From positions 62,001-126,000 of the forward strand of contig NZ_JAHXYI010000009.1 in NCBI RefSeq assembly GCF_019970045.1: DNA of 64,000 nucleotides, read 5' to 3'. Below, piece by piece: positions 22,660 to 31,996 of this stretch. Every line of letters starts with the position of its first letter. Position 1 is the stretch's first letter. Under the pieces are notes generated by a model, which worked only from the letters and a program-made list of their open reading frames with translations, had not been told where the DNA came from and did not search any database. Made by a program: the position numbers and the translations under genes. The stretch is from Chryseobacterium sp. GVT01B. Its GTDB lineage: Bacteria > Bacteroidota > Bacteroidia > Flavobacteriales > Weeksellaceae.

Positions 22660-23142
22660 ATGGACATTAAAGACATACAAAATCTTATTAAGTTTGTATC
22701 TAAAGCTGAAGTTTCAGAAGTAAAATATAAGACTAAAGATTTCGAAATCACTATTAAAACTCCATTAGCTGGAAGCGATGCTGTATATGCACAGCCAGCA
22801 GTATACCACACTGCACCACAAGCTGTAGCTGCTCCAGCACCTGTTGCAACTCCTGCTGCTCCTGCTGCTGAGAAAGCTGAAGCTGCATCTGATGACAGCA
22901 AGTATGTAACAATCAAGTCTCCTATGATTGGTACTTTCTATAGAAAACCATCTCCTGATAAAGATGTATTTGTAAATGTAGGTGACGAAGTTTCTGTTGG
23001 TAAAGTAGTTTGCGTTATTGAAGCAATGAAGCTATTCAACCAGATTGAATCTGAAATCAGCGGAAAAATCGTTAAAATCTTAGTTGACGATGCTACTCCT
23101 GTAGAATATGACCAACCTTTATTCTTAGTAGATCCATCTTAA
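22660..23142 (+). CDS. accB: Biotin carboxyl carrier protein of acetyl-CoA carboxylase
   Basis: A 160-residue carrier of the biotin used by acetyl-CoA carboxylase, the first step of fatty-acid synthesis. An N-terminal domain (MDIKDIQNLIKFV) is joined through an Ala/Pro/Val linker (about 45-80) to the lipoyl/biotinyl domain. Biotin attaches to K124 in VIEAMKLFN. The ATG at 22660 is preferred to an in-frame start 66 bases upstream, which would lie in the terminator and promoter. accC follows 93 bases later; accA is 14 kb away at 37426. Confidence 0.96.
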   Translation: MDIKDIQNLIKFVSKAEVSEVKYKTKDFEITIKTPLAGSDAVYAQPAVYHTAPQAVAAPAPVATPAAPAAEKAEAASDDSKYVTIKSPMIGTFYRKPSPDKDVFVNVGDEVSVGKVVCVIEAMKLFNQIESEISGKIVKILVDDATPVEYDQPLFLVDPS

Positions 23143-23235
23143 GGAATTTTAGATTAAAGATTATAAATTTTAGATGAATCTTTTTCATTTAAAATAATTT
23201 AAAATTCAAAATTTATAATTTAAAATTTCGGAGAG
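23143..23235 (+). other. AT-rich accB-accC spacer with short direct repeats
   Basis: Contains AATTTAAAATT twice (about 23198-23229) and related words such as ATTATAAATTTTAGAT. No terminator or promoter consensus, so accB and accC are presumably co-transcribed. Similar low-complexity words occur in other spacers here (2897-2960, 57781-57850). Confidence 0.4.
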
Positions 23236-24591
23236 ATGTTCAAAAAAATATTAATAGCCAATCGTGGCGAAATTGCAATGCGTATTTTACGTACTTGTAA
23301 AGAAATGGGGATCAAAACCGTTGCAGTATACTCTACTGCTGATAAAGACAGTCTTCACGTAAGATTTGCTGATGAAGCGGTATGTATTGGCCCTGCAATG
23401 AGTAAAGACTCCTATCTTAAAATCCCTAACATTATTGCGGCTGCGGAAATTACCAATGCCGACGCCATTCACCCGGGTTACGGATTCTTATCTGAAAATG
23501 CTAACTTCTCAAGAATCTGTCAAAAGAACGGTATCAAATTCATTGGTGCTTCTCCAGAACAGATTGAAAAGATGGGAGATAAAGCGAACGCTAAGGCTAC
23601 CATGAAAGCTGCAGGTGTACCATGTGTACCAGGTTCTGACGGATTGATCGAATCTTACGAGCACGCTGTAAAAGTGGCTGAAGAAACAGGATATCCGGTA
23701 ATGATCAAAGCAACTGCCGGTGGTGGTGGAAAAGGAATGAGAGCTGTATGGAAAGCTGAAGACCTTAAAGATCACTGGGAATCTGCAATTCAGGAAGCTG
23801 TAGCTGCCTTCGGAAATGGAGGTATGTATATGGAAAAACTGATTGAAGAGCCCAGACACATCGAAATTCAGGTTGCCGGTGACCAGTTCGGTAAAGCCTG
23901 CCACCTTTCTGAAAGAGACTGTTCTGTACAGAGAAGAAATCAGAAATTAACTGAAGAAACACCTTCTCCTTTCATGACAGATGAACTTCGTGAAAAAATG
24001 GGTGACGCTGCTGTAAAAGCTGCTGAATTCATTGGATACGAAGGGGTAGGAACTATCGAATTCCTTGTAGACAAGCACAGAAATTTCTATTTCATGGAAA
24101 TGAATACAAGAATCCAGGTAGAACACCCTATTACTGAGCAGGTAATTGATTATGACCTGATCAGAGAACAAATTCTTCTTGCAGCAGGAACTCCTATTTC
24201 AGGAATCAACTATTACCCTAAATTACATTCAATCGAATGTAGAATCAATGCAGAAGATCCTTACGCAGACTTCAGACCGTCTCCAGGAAAAATCACAGGA
24301 TTAAACATCCCTGGCGGACACGGAATCAGAGTAGACACTCACGTATATTCAGGATACAGTATTCCTTCTAACTATGACTCGATGATTGCTAAGCTTATCA
24401 CCACGGCTCAAACCCGTGAAGAAGCTATCGCGAAAATGAGACGTGCTCTTGAGGAATTCTATATTGAAGGAGTAAAAACTACCATTCCTTTCCACAGACA
24501 ACTGATGGATAATGAAGATTATCTTGCAGGAAACTATACTACAAAATTCATGGAAGATTTTGTAATGGATAGAAAATATGATAATCACTAA
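23236..24591 (+). CDS. accC: Biotin carboxylase subunit of acetyl-CoA carboxylase
   Basis: ATP-grasp enzyme that carboxylates the biotin on AccB with bicarbonate. The 451 residues are colinear with the family: [17 protein letters not shown] at the start, the glycine-rich ATP loop [12 protein letters not shown] near 156-167, the [12 protein letters not shown] strand near 210, the catalytic block [16 protein letters not shown] near 290-305, and the biotin-carboxylase C domain to residue 451. Complete, with a terminator directly behind it. Confidence 0.97.
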   Translation: MFKKILIANRGEIAMRILRTCKEMGIKTVAVYSTADKDSLHVRFADEAVCIGPAMSKDSYLKIPNIIAAAEITNADAIHPGYGFLSENANFSRICQKNGIKFIGASPEQIEKMGDKANAKATMKAAGVPCVPGSDGLIESYEHAVKVAEETGYPVMIKATAGGGGKGMRAVWKAEDLKDHWESAIQEAVAAFGNGGMYMEKLIEEPRHIEIQVAGDQFGKACHLSERDCSVQRRNQKLTEETPSPFMTDELREKMGDAAVKAAEFIGYEGVGTIEFLVDKHRNFYFMEMNTRIQVEHPITEQVIDYDLIREQILLAAGTPISGINYYPKLHSIECRINAEDPYADFRPSPGKITGLNIPGGHGIRVDTHVYSGYSIPSNYDSMIAKLITTAQTREEAIAKMRRALEEFYIEGVKTTIPFHRQLMDNEDYLAGNYTTKFMEDFVMDRKYDNH

Positions 24592-24612
24592 GATTATTTT
24601 AAATATAAAACG

Positions 24613-24642
24613 AAACTGCCTCTTTTTGAGGCAGTTTTTTTT
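24613..24642 (+). terminator. Terminator after accC
   Basis: AAACTGCCTC pairs with GAGGCAGTTT around a 5-base loop, followed by eight T residues. Confidence 0.9.
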
Positions 24643-24893
24643 CGTCCATTACTATCAAATATTTCAGACTACATATCATAAAAATTATTGGCAGCATTCC
24701 ATCGTTAATGATTAACAAAAAGTTAATAAAGAAGCAGAAAATAAAATTCTGTTATTAGAAAGATATAAAACCTAAAACAAACCGTCAACAAAGAAAATAT
24801 TTTCTGATACGGCATTATTACGCCTTAAAATCTACTTCAATTACACCTCCATACGACACTAGTTATTTGTTCAGGCATATCATTAATATTATG

Positions 24894-24901
24894 TAAATTT
24901 G
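24894..24901 (+). promoter_or_regulatory. -7 box for rocD and the glycan cluster
   Basis: TAAATTTG, exact TAnnTTTG match, 16 bases before the rocD ATG; no other promoter is evident before 31946. Confidence 0.5.
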
Positions 24902-24917
24902 TTGAAAACCAAAATAT

Positions 24918-26165
24918 ATGTCAACAGCAGAACAAACAAAAAACTCACAGTATTTTATTGACCTTGAAGACAAACATGGAGCACATAATTATCACCCGCT
25001 TCCAGTAGTTCTGGACCGCGGAGAAGGTGTTTTCGTTTGGGATGTAGAAGGCAAAAGGTATTATGATTTTCTTTCAGCATATTCTGCTGTAAACCAGGGA
25101 CACTCTCACCCTAAAATTGTAGAAGCATTGGTAGAACAGGCAAAAAAACTGGCTTTAACATCAAGAGCGTTCTACAACTCTAAATTGGGAGAATATGAAC
25201 AAAAAATCACGACTCTTTTCGGGTTTGATAAAGTTTTACCTATGAACTCCGGAGCTGAAGCTGTGGAAACTGCAGTAAAACTGGCGAGAAAATGGAGTTA
25301 TGAAGTAAAAGGAATTTCTGAAAACGCAGCCAAAATAATTGTTTGCGAAAATAATTTCCACGGAAGAACAACAACTATTGTTTCTTTCTCTAACGATCCG
25401 GATGCTAATCAAAACTACGGACCTTTTACCCCAGGATTTATCAAAATTCCTTACAACGATATTGCAGCCCTAGAAGAAGTTCTGAGCAGAGAAGCAGATA
25501 CTATTGCGGCGTTCCTTGTAGAACCTATTCAGGGAGAAGCCGGAGTATATGTTCCGGATGAAAACTTCCTTAAAAAGGCTTCTGAACTATGTAAAAAACA
25601 TAATGTTCTTTTTATTGCTGATGAAGTTCAAACTGGTATTGCAAGAACAGGAAGACTGATTGCATGTCATCATGAAGATGTACAACCGGATATCTTAATT
25701 TTAGGAAAAGCTCTTTCCGGAGGAATGTACCCCGTATCAGCAGTTTTAGCTAACGACAGCATTATGAATGTTATCAAGCCGGGACAGCATGGTTCTACAT
25801 TCGGAGGAAACCCTATTGCCTGTGCAGTAGCAGTAGCAGCATTGGACGTTGTAGCTGAAGAAAAATTATCTGAAAGAGCTGAAGTGCTTGGACAGTTATT
25901 CAGAGCTGAAATCAATAAGCTGATCGGAAAGACAGATCTTATTACCAAAGTAAGAGGAAAGGGACTTTTAAATGCGATCCTGATCAATGACACTCCTGAA
26001 AGTTCCACTGCATGGAACCTTTGCTTACAGTTGAAAGAAAACGGATTACTGGCAAAACCTACCCATGGTAATATCATCAGACTGGCGCCGCCATTGGTAA
26101 TTACTGAAGAGCAATTACTGGATTGTGTGAAGATTATTGAAAAGACTATTCTTGAGTATAAATAA
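24918..26165 (+). CDS. rocD: Ornithine--oxo-acid transaminase
   Basis: PLP enzyme converting ornithine and 2-oxoglutarate to glutamate 5-semialdehyde and glutamate in arginine/proline metabolism. The 415-residue class III aminotransferase shows [18 protein letters not shown] near 111-128, the PLP aspartate in [14 protein letters not shown] near 233-246 and the Schiff-base lysine in [11 protein letters not shown] near 263. The stop codon is followed immediately by the ATG of a glycosyltransferase (26166), so it appears to head the transcript of the glycan cluster although its reaction is unrelated. Confidence 0.93.
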   Translation: MSTAEQTKNSQYFIDLEDKHGAHNYHPLPVVLDRGEGVFVWDVEGKRYYDFLSAYSAVNQGHSHPKIVEALVEQAKKLALTSRAFYNSKLGEYEQKITTLFGFDKVLPMNSGAEAVETAVKLARKWSYEVKGISENAAKIIVCENNFHGRTTTIVSFSNDPDANQNYGPFTPGFIKIPYNDIAALEEVLSREADTIAAFLVEPIQGEAGVYVPDENFLKKASELCKKHNVLFIADEVQTGIARTGRLIACHHEDVQPDILILGKALSGGMYPVSAVLANDSIMNVIKPGQHGSTFGGNPIACAVAVAALDVVAEEKLSERAEVLGQLFRAEINKLIGKTDLITKVRGKGLLNAILINDTPESSTAWNLCLQLKENGLLAKPTHGNIIRLAPPLVITEEQLLDCVKIIEKTILEYK

Positions 26166-26954
26166 ATGGCTCTTTCCCTTGCAATCATTACTTATAATGA
26201 AGAAGAGAACATCGTAAGACTTTTAGATTCGTTAACAGATACTGTTGATGAGATTATTATTGTTGACAGCTTTTCGACTGACAGAACCAAAGAGATTTGC
26301 ACTCAAAAATATCCTCAGGTAAAATTCTCTGAGAAAAAATTTAACGGGTATGGTGAACAAAAAAACCATGCCCTTACTTTATGCTGTCATGAATGGGTTC
26401 TGTTTCTGGATGCTGACGAAGTTCCTGACGAAGACATGAAAAGATCCATAACGGAAATTGTGTCTTCAGAAAGAACAGAGTTCAATGTGTATAAAGCAAG
26501 ATTTAACAATCATCTTGGAGTTCACCTGATCAGATTTGGAGGATGGGGAAATGTATGCCGTGAAAGATTGTTCAGAAAAAAATACGCCAGGTATTCTGAT
26601 GATAAAGTTCATGAATTTCTGATTACCGATCAGAAAGCCGGTCTTCTGGAAGGAAAACTGAATCATTATACCTACAAAAGCATTCATCATCATGTCTCGA
26701 AAATCAATAAATATTCTGATATGATGGCTGAGAAAATGTATGAGAGAGGAAAAAAAATCAATAGATTTAAAATTATTGTAAGTCCTATCTTTGAATTTAT
26801 CAAAGTATTTATTTTCAAAAGAGGCTTTTTGGATGGATTTCCCGGTTTTTACATTGCCAAAACGATGTCTTATTACACTTTTTTAAAATATATTAAATTG
26901 CGTGAAAAAATAAGACTAGTGGAAATAGAAAAGGAAAAAAACAGAATAAAATAG
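26166..26954 (+). CDS. Family 2 glycosyltransferase, WaaE/KdtX-like
   Basis: A 262-residue inverting GT-A enzyme. The N-terminus LAIITYNEEENIVRLLDSL and VDSFSTDRTKEIC are typical of the WaaE/KdtX group that adds the first hexose to the LPS inner core. The metal-binding DAD lies in LFLDADEVPDE near 78-88. The C-terminal basic, amphipathic tail (about 195-262) probably binds the membrane. Abuts rocD without a spacer and is one base from the next gene. The sugar donor and acceptor cannot be read from sequence. Confidence 0.85.
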   Translation: MALSLAIITYNEEENIVRLLDSLTDTVDEIIIVDSFSTDRTKEICTQKYPQVKFSEKKFNGYGEQKNHALTLCCHEWVLFLDADEVPDEDMKRSITEIVSSERTEFNVYKARFNNHLGVHLIRFGGWGNVCRERLFRKKYARYSDDKVHEFLITDQKAGLLEGKLNHYTYKSIHHHVSKINKYSDMMAEKMYERGKKINRFKIIVSPIFEFIKVFIFKRGFLDGFPGFYIAKTMSYYTFLKYIKLREKIRLVEIEKEKNRIK

Positions 26955-26955
26955 T

Positions 26956-27720
26956 ATGATTCTTTATCTTATTCCTGTTATATTGGCGGTATTTATCGTT
27001 TTATATTTCCGTCTCTATCTATTTGCTTTCCCGCACAACAGACTGGTCATTCTTATGTACCATCAGATTGAAAAGGAAAGCCATGAAGATCTTACGGTAA
27101 GTTTAAAAAATCTTGAACAGCAGTTTTCTTACCTGAGCCGTAAAAGATTTATTTCGCATTTTTTTTCAGAACTTACTGCTTCCACGAAAAAAAACATCAT
27201 CATCACCTTTGATGACGGCTACAGAAATAACCTTGAATATCTGCCGTCTTTACTGGAAAAATATAATCTGAAAGCTACTATTTTTATTCCAACCGGATTT
27301 ATTGAAAAGGGATATAACAATTATCCTATGATGACCTTTGATGAAATCAGAAATCTGGATAAAAAATATTTTGAGATTGCCCTTCATAGCCATGCTCATG
27401 AAAATCTAAAAAATGCTTCTCTTGATTTTATAGAAAAAGATCTAAAAAAAAATATGGAAATTCTTGATGCCCAAAACATCAGGTATTCAAGAGTTTTAGC
27501 ATATCCGTATGGAAAATATCCACAAAAAAAAGATGATAAATTAGCATTTTTTTCTATTTTAAAAAAAATAGGAATCGATTTTGCAGTAAGAATTGGAAAT
27601 AAGGTGAATTATTACCCTACCCGGCATCCATACGAGCTATGTAGAATTGATATAAAAGGCAAAGATTCGATCATAAAATTCAAATTAAAACTTATCTTTG
27701 GCAGATTAAAACTATTTTAA
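26956..27720 (+). CDS. Polysaccharide deacetylase-family (NodB-like) membrane-anchored enzyme
   Basis: A 254-residue carbohydrate esterase 4 protein. An N-terminal helix (1-22) anchors it to the membrane. The NodB domain has the catalytic/metal motif TFDDGYRNN near 79-87 and the metal histidines in HSHAHEN near 138-144. It should remove acetyl groups from N-acetylated glycans, probably modifying the saccharide made by neighbouring glycosyltransferases. It sits between two WaaE-like GT2 genes. Confidence 0.85.
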   Translation: MILYLIPVILAVFIVLYFRLYLFAFPHNRLVILMYHQIEKESHEDLTVSLKNLEQQFSYLSRKRFISHFFSELTASTKKNIIITFDDGYRNNLEYLPSLLEKYNLKATIFIPTGFIEKGYNNYPMMTFDEIRNLDKKYFEIALHSHAHENLKNASLDFIEKDLKKNMEILDAQNIRYSRVLAYPYGKYPQKKDDKLAFFSILKKIGIDFAVRIGNKVNYYPTRHPYELCRIDIKGKDSIIKFKLKLIFGRLKLF

Positions 27721-27772
27721 AAACAATATTAAAGGAGTATTCACGTACTTCTCTATCAAACAAATCGTTGTG

Positions 27773-28519
27773 ATGAATATAAGTGGTTTGATCATAACAT
27801 ATAATGAGGAAAAAAATATACAGGATGTCCTTGAGTCTTTTGATTTCTGTGATGAAATAGTAGTGATAGACTCATTTAGCACGGACAAAACTGTAGAAAT
27901 TGCAAAGAAATTCCCTAATGTAAAGGTGGTTCAAAATAAATTTGAAGACTTTACAAAGCAAAGAAATTTGGCTCTGGATTCTGCAAAAAATGACTGGGTG
28001 CTGTTTTTAGATGGTGACGAAAGACTTACACCGGCCCTGAAGCAGGAAATTATAGATGAGCTGAATAAACCCGGGCAAAAAGATGCCTACTATTTTTACA
28101 GGAAATTCTTTTTTGCTCAGAAACCGATTCATTTTTCAGGAACACAGTCTGATAAAAATTTCAGGCTTTTCAGAAAATCGAAGGCCAGATACATGGCAGG
28201 AAAAAAAGTACACGAAACTCTGGAAGTCAACGGAACCATTGGGATTTTAAAAAATAAATTACTACATTACTCCGTTTCAGATTATGAATCTTATAGAAAA
28301 AAAATGATTCATTACGGAGTTTTAAAGGGGAAAGAACTGGCTGCAAAAGGGAAAAAGTACAATGTTTTAATGCAATATCTTAAAACAGCTTTTAAATTCT
28401 TTAAGGCCTATATAATGAGACTGGGTATTTTAGACGGAAAAGAAGGGTATCAGTTATCTTACCTGCAATCTTTAAGCGTTTATGAAACCTATGAATCATT
28501 AAAAAAAGAGCAAAATTAG
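27773..28519 (+). CDS. Family 2 glycosyltransferase, WaaE/KdtX-like (second copy)
   Basis: A 248-residue relative of the gene at 26166: MNISGLIITYNEEKNI, VIDSFSTDKTVEI and FLDGDERLTP (the metal-binding DGD). The pair shares the whole fold, including a basic C-terminal tail, so it arose by duplication; the two may add successive sugars. The ATG at 27773 is preferred to a GTG one codon earlier. A 52-base spacer with no promoter separates it from the deacetylase gene. Confidence 0.85.
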   Translation: MNISGLIITYNEEKNIQDVLESFDFCDEIVVIDSFSTDKTVEIAKKFPNVKVVQNKFEDFTKQRNLALDSAKNDWVLFLDGDERLTPALKQEIIDELNKPGQKDAYYFYRKFFFAQKPIHFSGTQSDKNFRLFRKSKARYMAGKKVHETLEVNGTIGILKNKLLHYSVSDYESYRKKMIHYGVLKGKELAAKGKKYNVLMQYLKTAFKFFKAYIMRLGILDGKEGYQLSYLQSLSVYETYESLKKEQN

Positions 28520-28523
28520 TTGA

Positions 28524-29510
28524 ATGAAGATTTGTATCATTAGTTATGATTTTTGGGATTATGATAAGTATATTGTTGAAGCATTATGCAAACGGGGTAT
28601 TGATGCCCATCATATAAAGATCAGCTCAGTTACTCATTCCAATTTCAATGAAAGAGCTGTAAATGCTTTAAGCAAAACCTTTTTAAACAAAAATCTTAAG
28701 ACTGAGAAAAGACAGAAATATGTTCTGGATGCCCTGGAAAAATTAGGACATCAAGATCAGATACTGGTGATGAACCCTGATACATTTGATCTTTCAACGC
28801 TTAAAAAAATCCGAAAATATACAGACCGTCTGGTTACTTATCTTTATGACAACCTTGAAAGAGTACCTGTAGAAGATAAGCTGTACCTTTTTGACAAAGT
28901 ATTTTCCTTTGATTATATAGATGTTAAAAAGCATGGTTTTGAAAAGCTGACGAATTATATCTATCTGCCGCACTGCGCAAAAGAAATTCAGCAGCCTGAA
29001 ATGGATCTTTTCTATATCACTTCTTATGATAACAGAAGGGTTTCACTGATAAAATTACTGGCTAAAAAGCTGATTGAACAAGGTCTGAAGTTTCAGATTA
29101 TGATCATCGGAAAAAAATCATGGAAACATCAGCTGACGAATATTTTCATGACAGTACCTAAAAACCTATTTCTGATTTTCAGCATCAAAAAGATCCCTCA
29201 TAATGATCTTCCTAAATATTATAAAAATTCAAAAGTATTGCTTGACCTGATGCGTGAAGGTCAATATGGGCTTAGTTTCAGAGTTTTTGAAGCGATGTCT
29301 CTGGAGAAGAAAATCATTACTGATAATGAAGCCATTAAAACCTATGATTTTTACAACCCCAATAATATTTTGATTTTAAACAAAAATATTAGTAATCTTG
29401 ACAAATCTTTTTTTGAAACACCTTACGAAAAAATTCCTGAGGAAATCTACTACAGATATACTTTGGATAGTTGGGTAAATAAAGTTTTTGAACTTGATAC
29501 TAAAAGCTAG
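28524..29510 (+). CDS. Glycosyltransferase, GT-B fold (CgeB/GT1-like)
   Basis: A 328-residue predicted transferase. The first half shows Rossmann-like strands (MKICIISYDFWDYDKYIV, LVMNPDTFDLSTLK); the second half ends with the nucleotide-sugar pocket GQYGLSFRVFEAMSLEKKIITDNEAI near 251-276, where the glutamate of the E-x7-E-type region contacts the donor. Resembles the CgeB/DUF3880-type transferases found in O-antigen and capsule loci. Starts four bases after the preceding stop; the next gene follows three bases after its own. Confidence 0.75.
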   Translation: MKICIISYDFWDYDKYIVEALCKRGIDAHHIKISSVTHSNFNERAVNALSKTFLNKNLKTEKRQKYVLDALEKLGHQDQILVMNPDTFDLSTLKKIRKYTDRLVTYLYDNLERVPVEDKLYLFDKVFSFDYIDVKKHGFEKLTNYIYLPHCAKEIQQPEMDLFYITSYDNRRVSLIKLLAKKLIEQGLKFQIMIIGKKSWKHQLTNIFMTVPKNLFLIFSIKKIPHNDLPKYYKNSKVLLDLMREGQYGLSFRVFEAMSLEKKIITDNEAIKTYDFYNPNNILILNKNISNLDKSFFETPYEKIPEEIYYRYTLDSWVNKVFELDTKS

Positions 29511-29513
29511 CAA

Positions 29514-30701
29514 ATGGGAATCTTAAAAAAAATAAAAAAACACTTCGAAAGAAAAGAAAAGCTTAAATATCTTCAGTCTAAGGATATAGTCAATATCAAT
29601 CTGTATGACGATTCCCAAAAAACAATCCTGTTTGCTTCAAGAGATTTCCCTGCCCATGATAAAGAATCCGGGGCTAACAGACTGAAAGAACTTATATTAA
29701 TCTACAAAGAATTAGGTTACAACTGCATTTTATTTGCTCCTCATATTTTTGAAGACGATTCTTATGTGAAATTTTATCAGCATCACCAAGTTATGGTGTA
29801 TGTAGAGAACAATAAATATAAGAATATCTATGATTTCCTGTCTGCTTTCAAAAAGATAGATTACGTTTGGTTTAATGGACCTCTTGCCCTGAATCTGTTT
29901 TACAAAAAGATGAAAGCTATCCTGCCTTCTACCCGATTCATTTATGATATGGTAGATATTCATTTTTTAAGGTTTAAAAGAGCAATTGAACTGGAACCTA
30001 CCCGCATTTCTTTAAAGAAAAATTATAAACACTTCTTCCGTTTGGAAACAGTTGTTGCCCCACAGCTGGACTACATTATTGCCATCTCCGATAAAGAGAA
30101 AGAAATCATGAGCCAGTACGCAGATAAAAACAAGATCATTACCATATCGAATATTCACTATCCTAAGATTGATATTTCGGAAAGGAAGAACTTTAGTGAA
30201 AGTAAAGGAATTACCTTTATTGGATCTATCCATGAACCGAATATTGATGCGGTAAAATTCCTTTATGAAAAAATAATGCCCATTGTCTGGAAAACCAATC
30301 CTGAGCTGGAAGTAAGCATCATTGGGAATGTTTCTGAAAAACTGGATCTTAAACTATATCCTAAGTTTAAATTTTTAGGATTTGTAGAAAGTATTGAAGA
30401 GCATTTCATGAATTCTAAAATCATGGTGGCTCCTTTACGGTTCGGAGCTGGGGTAAAAGGAAAAATCGGGCAGGCCTTTGAATATTTTTTCCCGGTGGTC
30501 ACTACAGAGATCGGCGCTGAAGGAATGAAGCTTACAGATAAAAAGAATGTGTTGATTGCCAATGATGAAAATAGTTTTGCAGAAGCCATCATTCAGCTAA
30601 ATACTAATGAAGAGCTTTGGAACACATTAAGCCAAAATTCTGTGGACAGCCTGAGAGCATTTTCACCAGAAGAAGTAAAAGAAAAACTTAAAACACTATA
30701 A
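29514..30701 (+). CDS. Family 4 glycosyltransferase
   Basis: A 395-residue GT-B retaining transferase. The N-terminal acceptor domain contains FASRDFPAHDKESGANRLKE near 40-58; the C-terminal donor domain has FIGSIHEPNIDAVKFL near 232 and MVAPLRFGAGVKGKIGQAFEYFFPVVTTEIGAEG near 308-340, the GT4 donor-binding block with its conserved glutamate. Some related enzymes are fused to methyltransferase or GT2 domains; here it stands alone. Tightly packed with neighbours (three bases each side). Confidence 0.85.
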   Translation: MGILKKIKKHFERKEKLKYLQSKDIVNINLYDDSQKTILFASRDFPAHDKESGANRLKELILIYKELGYNCILFAPHIFEDDSYVKFYQHHQVMVYVENNKYKNIYDFLSAFKKIDYVWFNGPLALNLFYKKMKAILPSTRFIYDMVDIHFLRFKRAIELEPTRISLKKNYKHFFRLETVVAPQLDYIIAISDKEKEIMSQYADKNKIITISNIHYPKIDISERKNFSESKGITFIGSIHEPNIDAVKFLYEKIMPIVWKTNPELEVSIIGNVSEKLDLKLYPKFKFLGFVESIEEHFMNSKIMVAPLRFGAGVKGKIGQAFEYFFPVVTTEIGAEGMKLTDKKNVLIANDENSFAEAIIQLNTNEELWNTLSQNSVDSLRAFSPEEVKEKLKTL

Positions 30702-30704
30702 TAT

Positions 30705-31946
30705 ATGTCATTAAGCGTAAACTATCACGGTTTTTTTGAGGGAAATTTTGGGATAGCAGAGGCAACAAGGCTTAATGCTGCTGCTATGGAAAGCCAGGGC
30801 ATTACAGTAAACCGCATCAGCTACTCAAGTGACACTCTTGAAAAGTCTAAAAGTGACGCACAGCCCAATGCATTAATTAATATTTTTCACATTAACAGTA
30901 ATGTGACCCACGAATTTTTTTCAAAAAACCAAAATATCAATCTTGCAGGTCATTACAACATTGTTTATTGGGCCTGGGAATTTCCCGAAGTTTCAGATAA
31001 AACAGTTGAGTTTCTGAATATTTTTGATGAATTATGGGTTCCTAGTGATTTCTGTGTCAATATTTTTACAAAATATACTGGGATTCCCGTGATGAGATTC
31101 TCCCACCCGATTCAGAAGCTGCCTCCTTCTGATGAATTTAATTTTGAAGAATATAATATTAAGCCCGGAACCAATGTATATATTACAATTTTTGATTCGT
31201 TAAGTACTACCATCAGAAAAAATCCTGAAGCTACAATTGAGGCCTTTATGAATGTTTTCAAAAATGATCCGGAAAGTGTTCTCATTGTAAAAACGCATAA
31301 TCTTGACAGGAGTAAAGATGCACAGACAGTATTGGAAAAATACGCCGGCATTTCAAATATTATCATTATTAATGAGCATTTCTCAAAAGAAAAACTTCAT
31401 TCATTGATTCAGAAATCTGATGTTCTTATTTCTTTACATGGTTCTGAAGGCTTCGGACTCACTATGGCAGAGGCTATGTCGTACGGAAAAATTGTTGTAG
31501 GAACCGGATATTCCGGAAATCTGGACTTTATGAATGTGAACAACAGTTTTCTTGTTCAATATGATTTTATTAAAACTTCAAACACAAAAGGATTGATTGC
31601 TGAAGGACTTACTTTAGCAAGGCCAAATTTGGAGGATGCTACCCAAAAGCTTCAGTATATAAAAAATAATTTCAAGTCCTTAACTTCTATTAAGCAGAGT
31701 GCAGAGGCTCAGATCAGAGATCACTTTTCTCTTGAAGCTATAGGAAAACTGCTTAAGCTAAGACTTTCTTTTATTGACCAGATGGATAAAAAAGAAAATA
31801 CTTCAGAAAATAGTGTCGGGAACGTTTTTTATCTTGCTGAAATAGACAGATTGAGTGGCAGAGTAAATTACCTGGAAAAAACATTGTACAATAAAATCAG
31901 GAAAAAAGTAAATATCTTTTTGAAGAAAATAAAAGGCAAAAAATAA
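30705..31946 (+). CDS. Family 4 glycosyltransferase, paralog of the gene at 31997
   Basis: A 413-residue GT-B enzyme. It opens with NYHGFFEGNFGIAEATRLNA, a first-strand motif shared nearly word for word with its convergent neighbour at 31997-33262. The donor-site block LHGSEGFGLTMAEAMSYGK near 246-264 is the E-x7-E motif of GT4. The C-terminal 50 residues include a short predicted coiled coil (DRLSGRVNYLEKTL) and a very basic end, probably for membrane contact. Last gene of the plus-strand cluster; the terminator at 31949 follows. Confidence 0.85.
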   Translation: MSLSVNYHGFFEGNFGIAEATRLNAAAMESQGITVNRISYSSDTLEKSKSDAQPNALINIFHINSNVTHEFFSKNQNINLAGHYNIVYWAWEFPEVSDKTVEFLNIFDELWVPSDFCVNIFTKYTGIPVMRFSHPIQKLPPSDEFNFEEYNIKPGTNVYITIFDSLSTTIRKNPEATIEAFMNVFKNDPESVLIVKTHNLDRSKDAQTVLEKYAGISNIIIINEHFSKEKLHSLIQKSDVLISLHGSEGFGLTMAEAMSYGKIVVGTGYSGNLDFMNVNNSFLVQYDFIKTSNTKGLIAEGLTLARPNLEDATQKLQYIKNNFKSLTSIKQSAEAQIRDHFSLEAIGKLLKLRLSFIDQMDKKENTSENSVGNVFYLAEIDRLSGRVNYLEKTLYNKIRKKVNIFLKKIKGKK

Positions 31947-31948
31947 AG

Positions 31949-31980
31949 AGAGCGGTGGTTTCATTTGAATCTACCGCTCT
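31949..31980. terminator. Bidirectional terminator between convergent GT4 paralogs
   Basis: AGAGCGGT (31949-31956) pairs with ACCGCTCT (31973-31980). The minus-strand side reads into CTTTATTTTTTG, a better T run than the plus side. Confidence 0.7.
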
Positions 31981-31996
31981 TCAATTTTACTGGAAA

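Larger units (their letters stand above)
24592..24917 (+). other. 326-base accC-rocD spacer
   Basis: Holds the accC terminator (24613-24642), a 13-base palindrome GTTAATGATTAAC (24704-24716) and a -7 box TAAATTTG at 24894-24901 for rocD, with a TTTG word at 24866. Nothing coding is visible. Confidence 0.5.

Noticed and set aside
22440-22916. 158-codon alanine-rich frame on the minus strand
   Set aside because: Antisense of the accB Ala/Pro linker and the rpmF terminator; composition is explained by the real genes.
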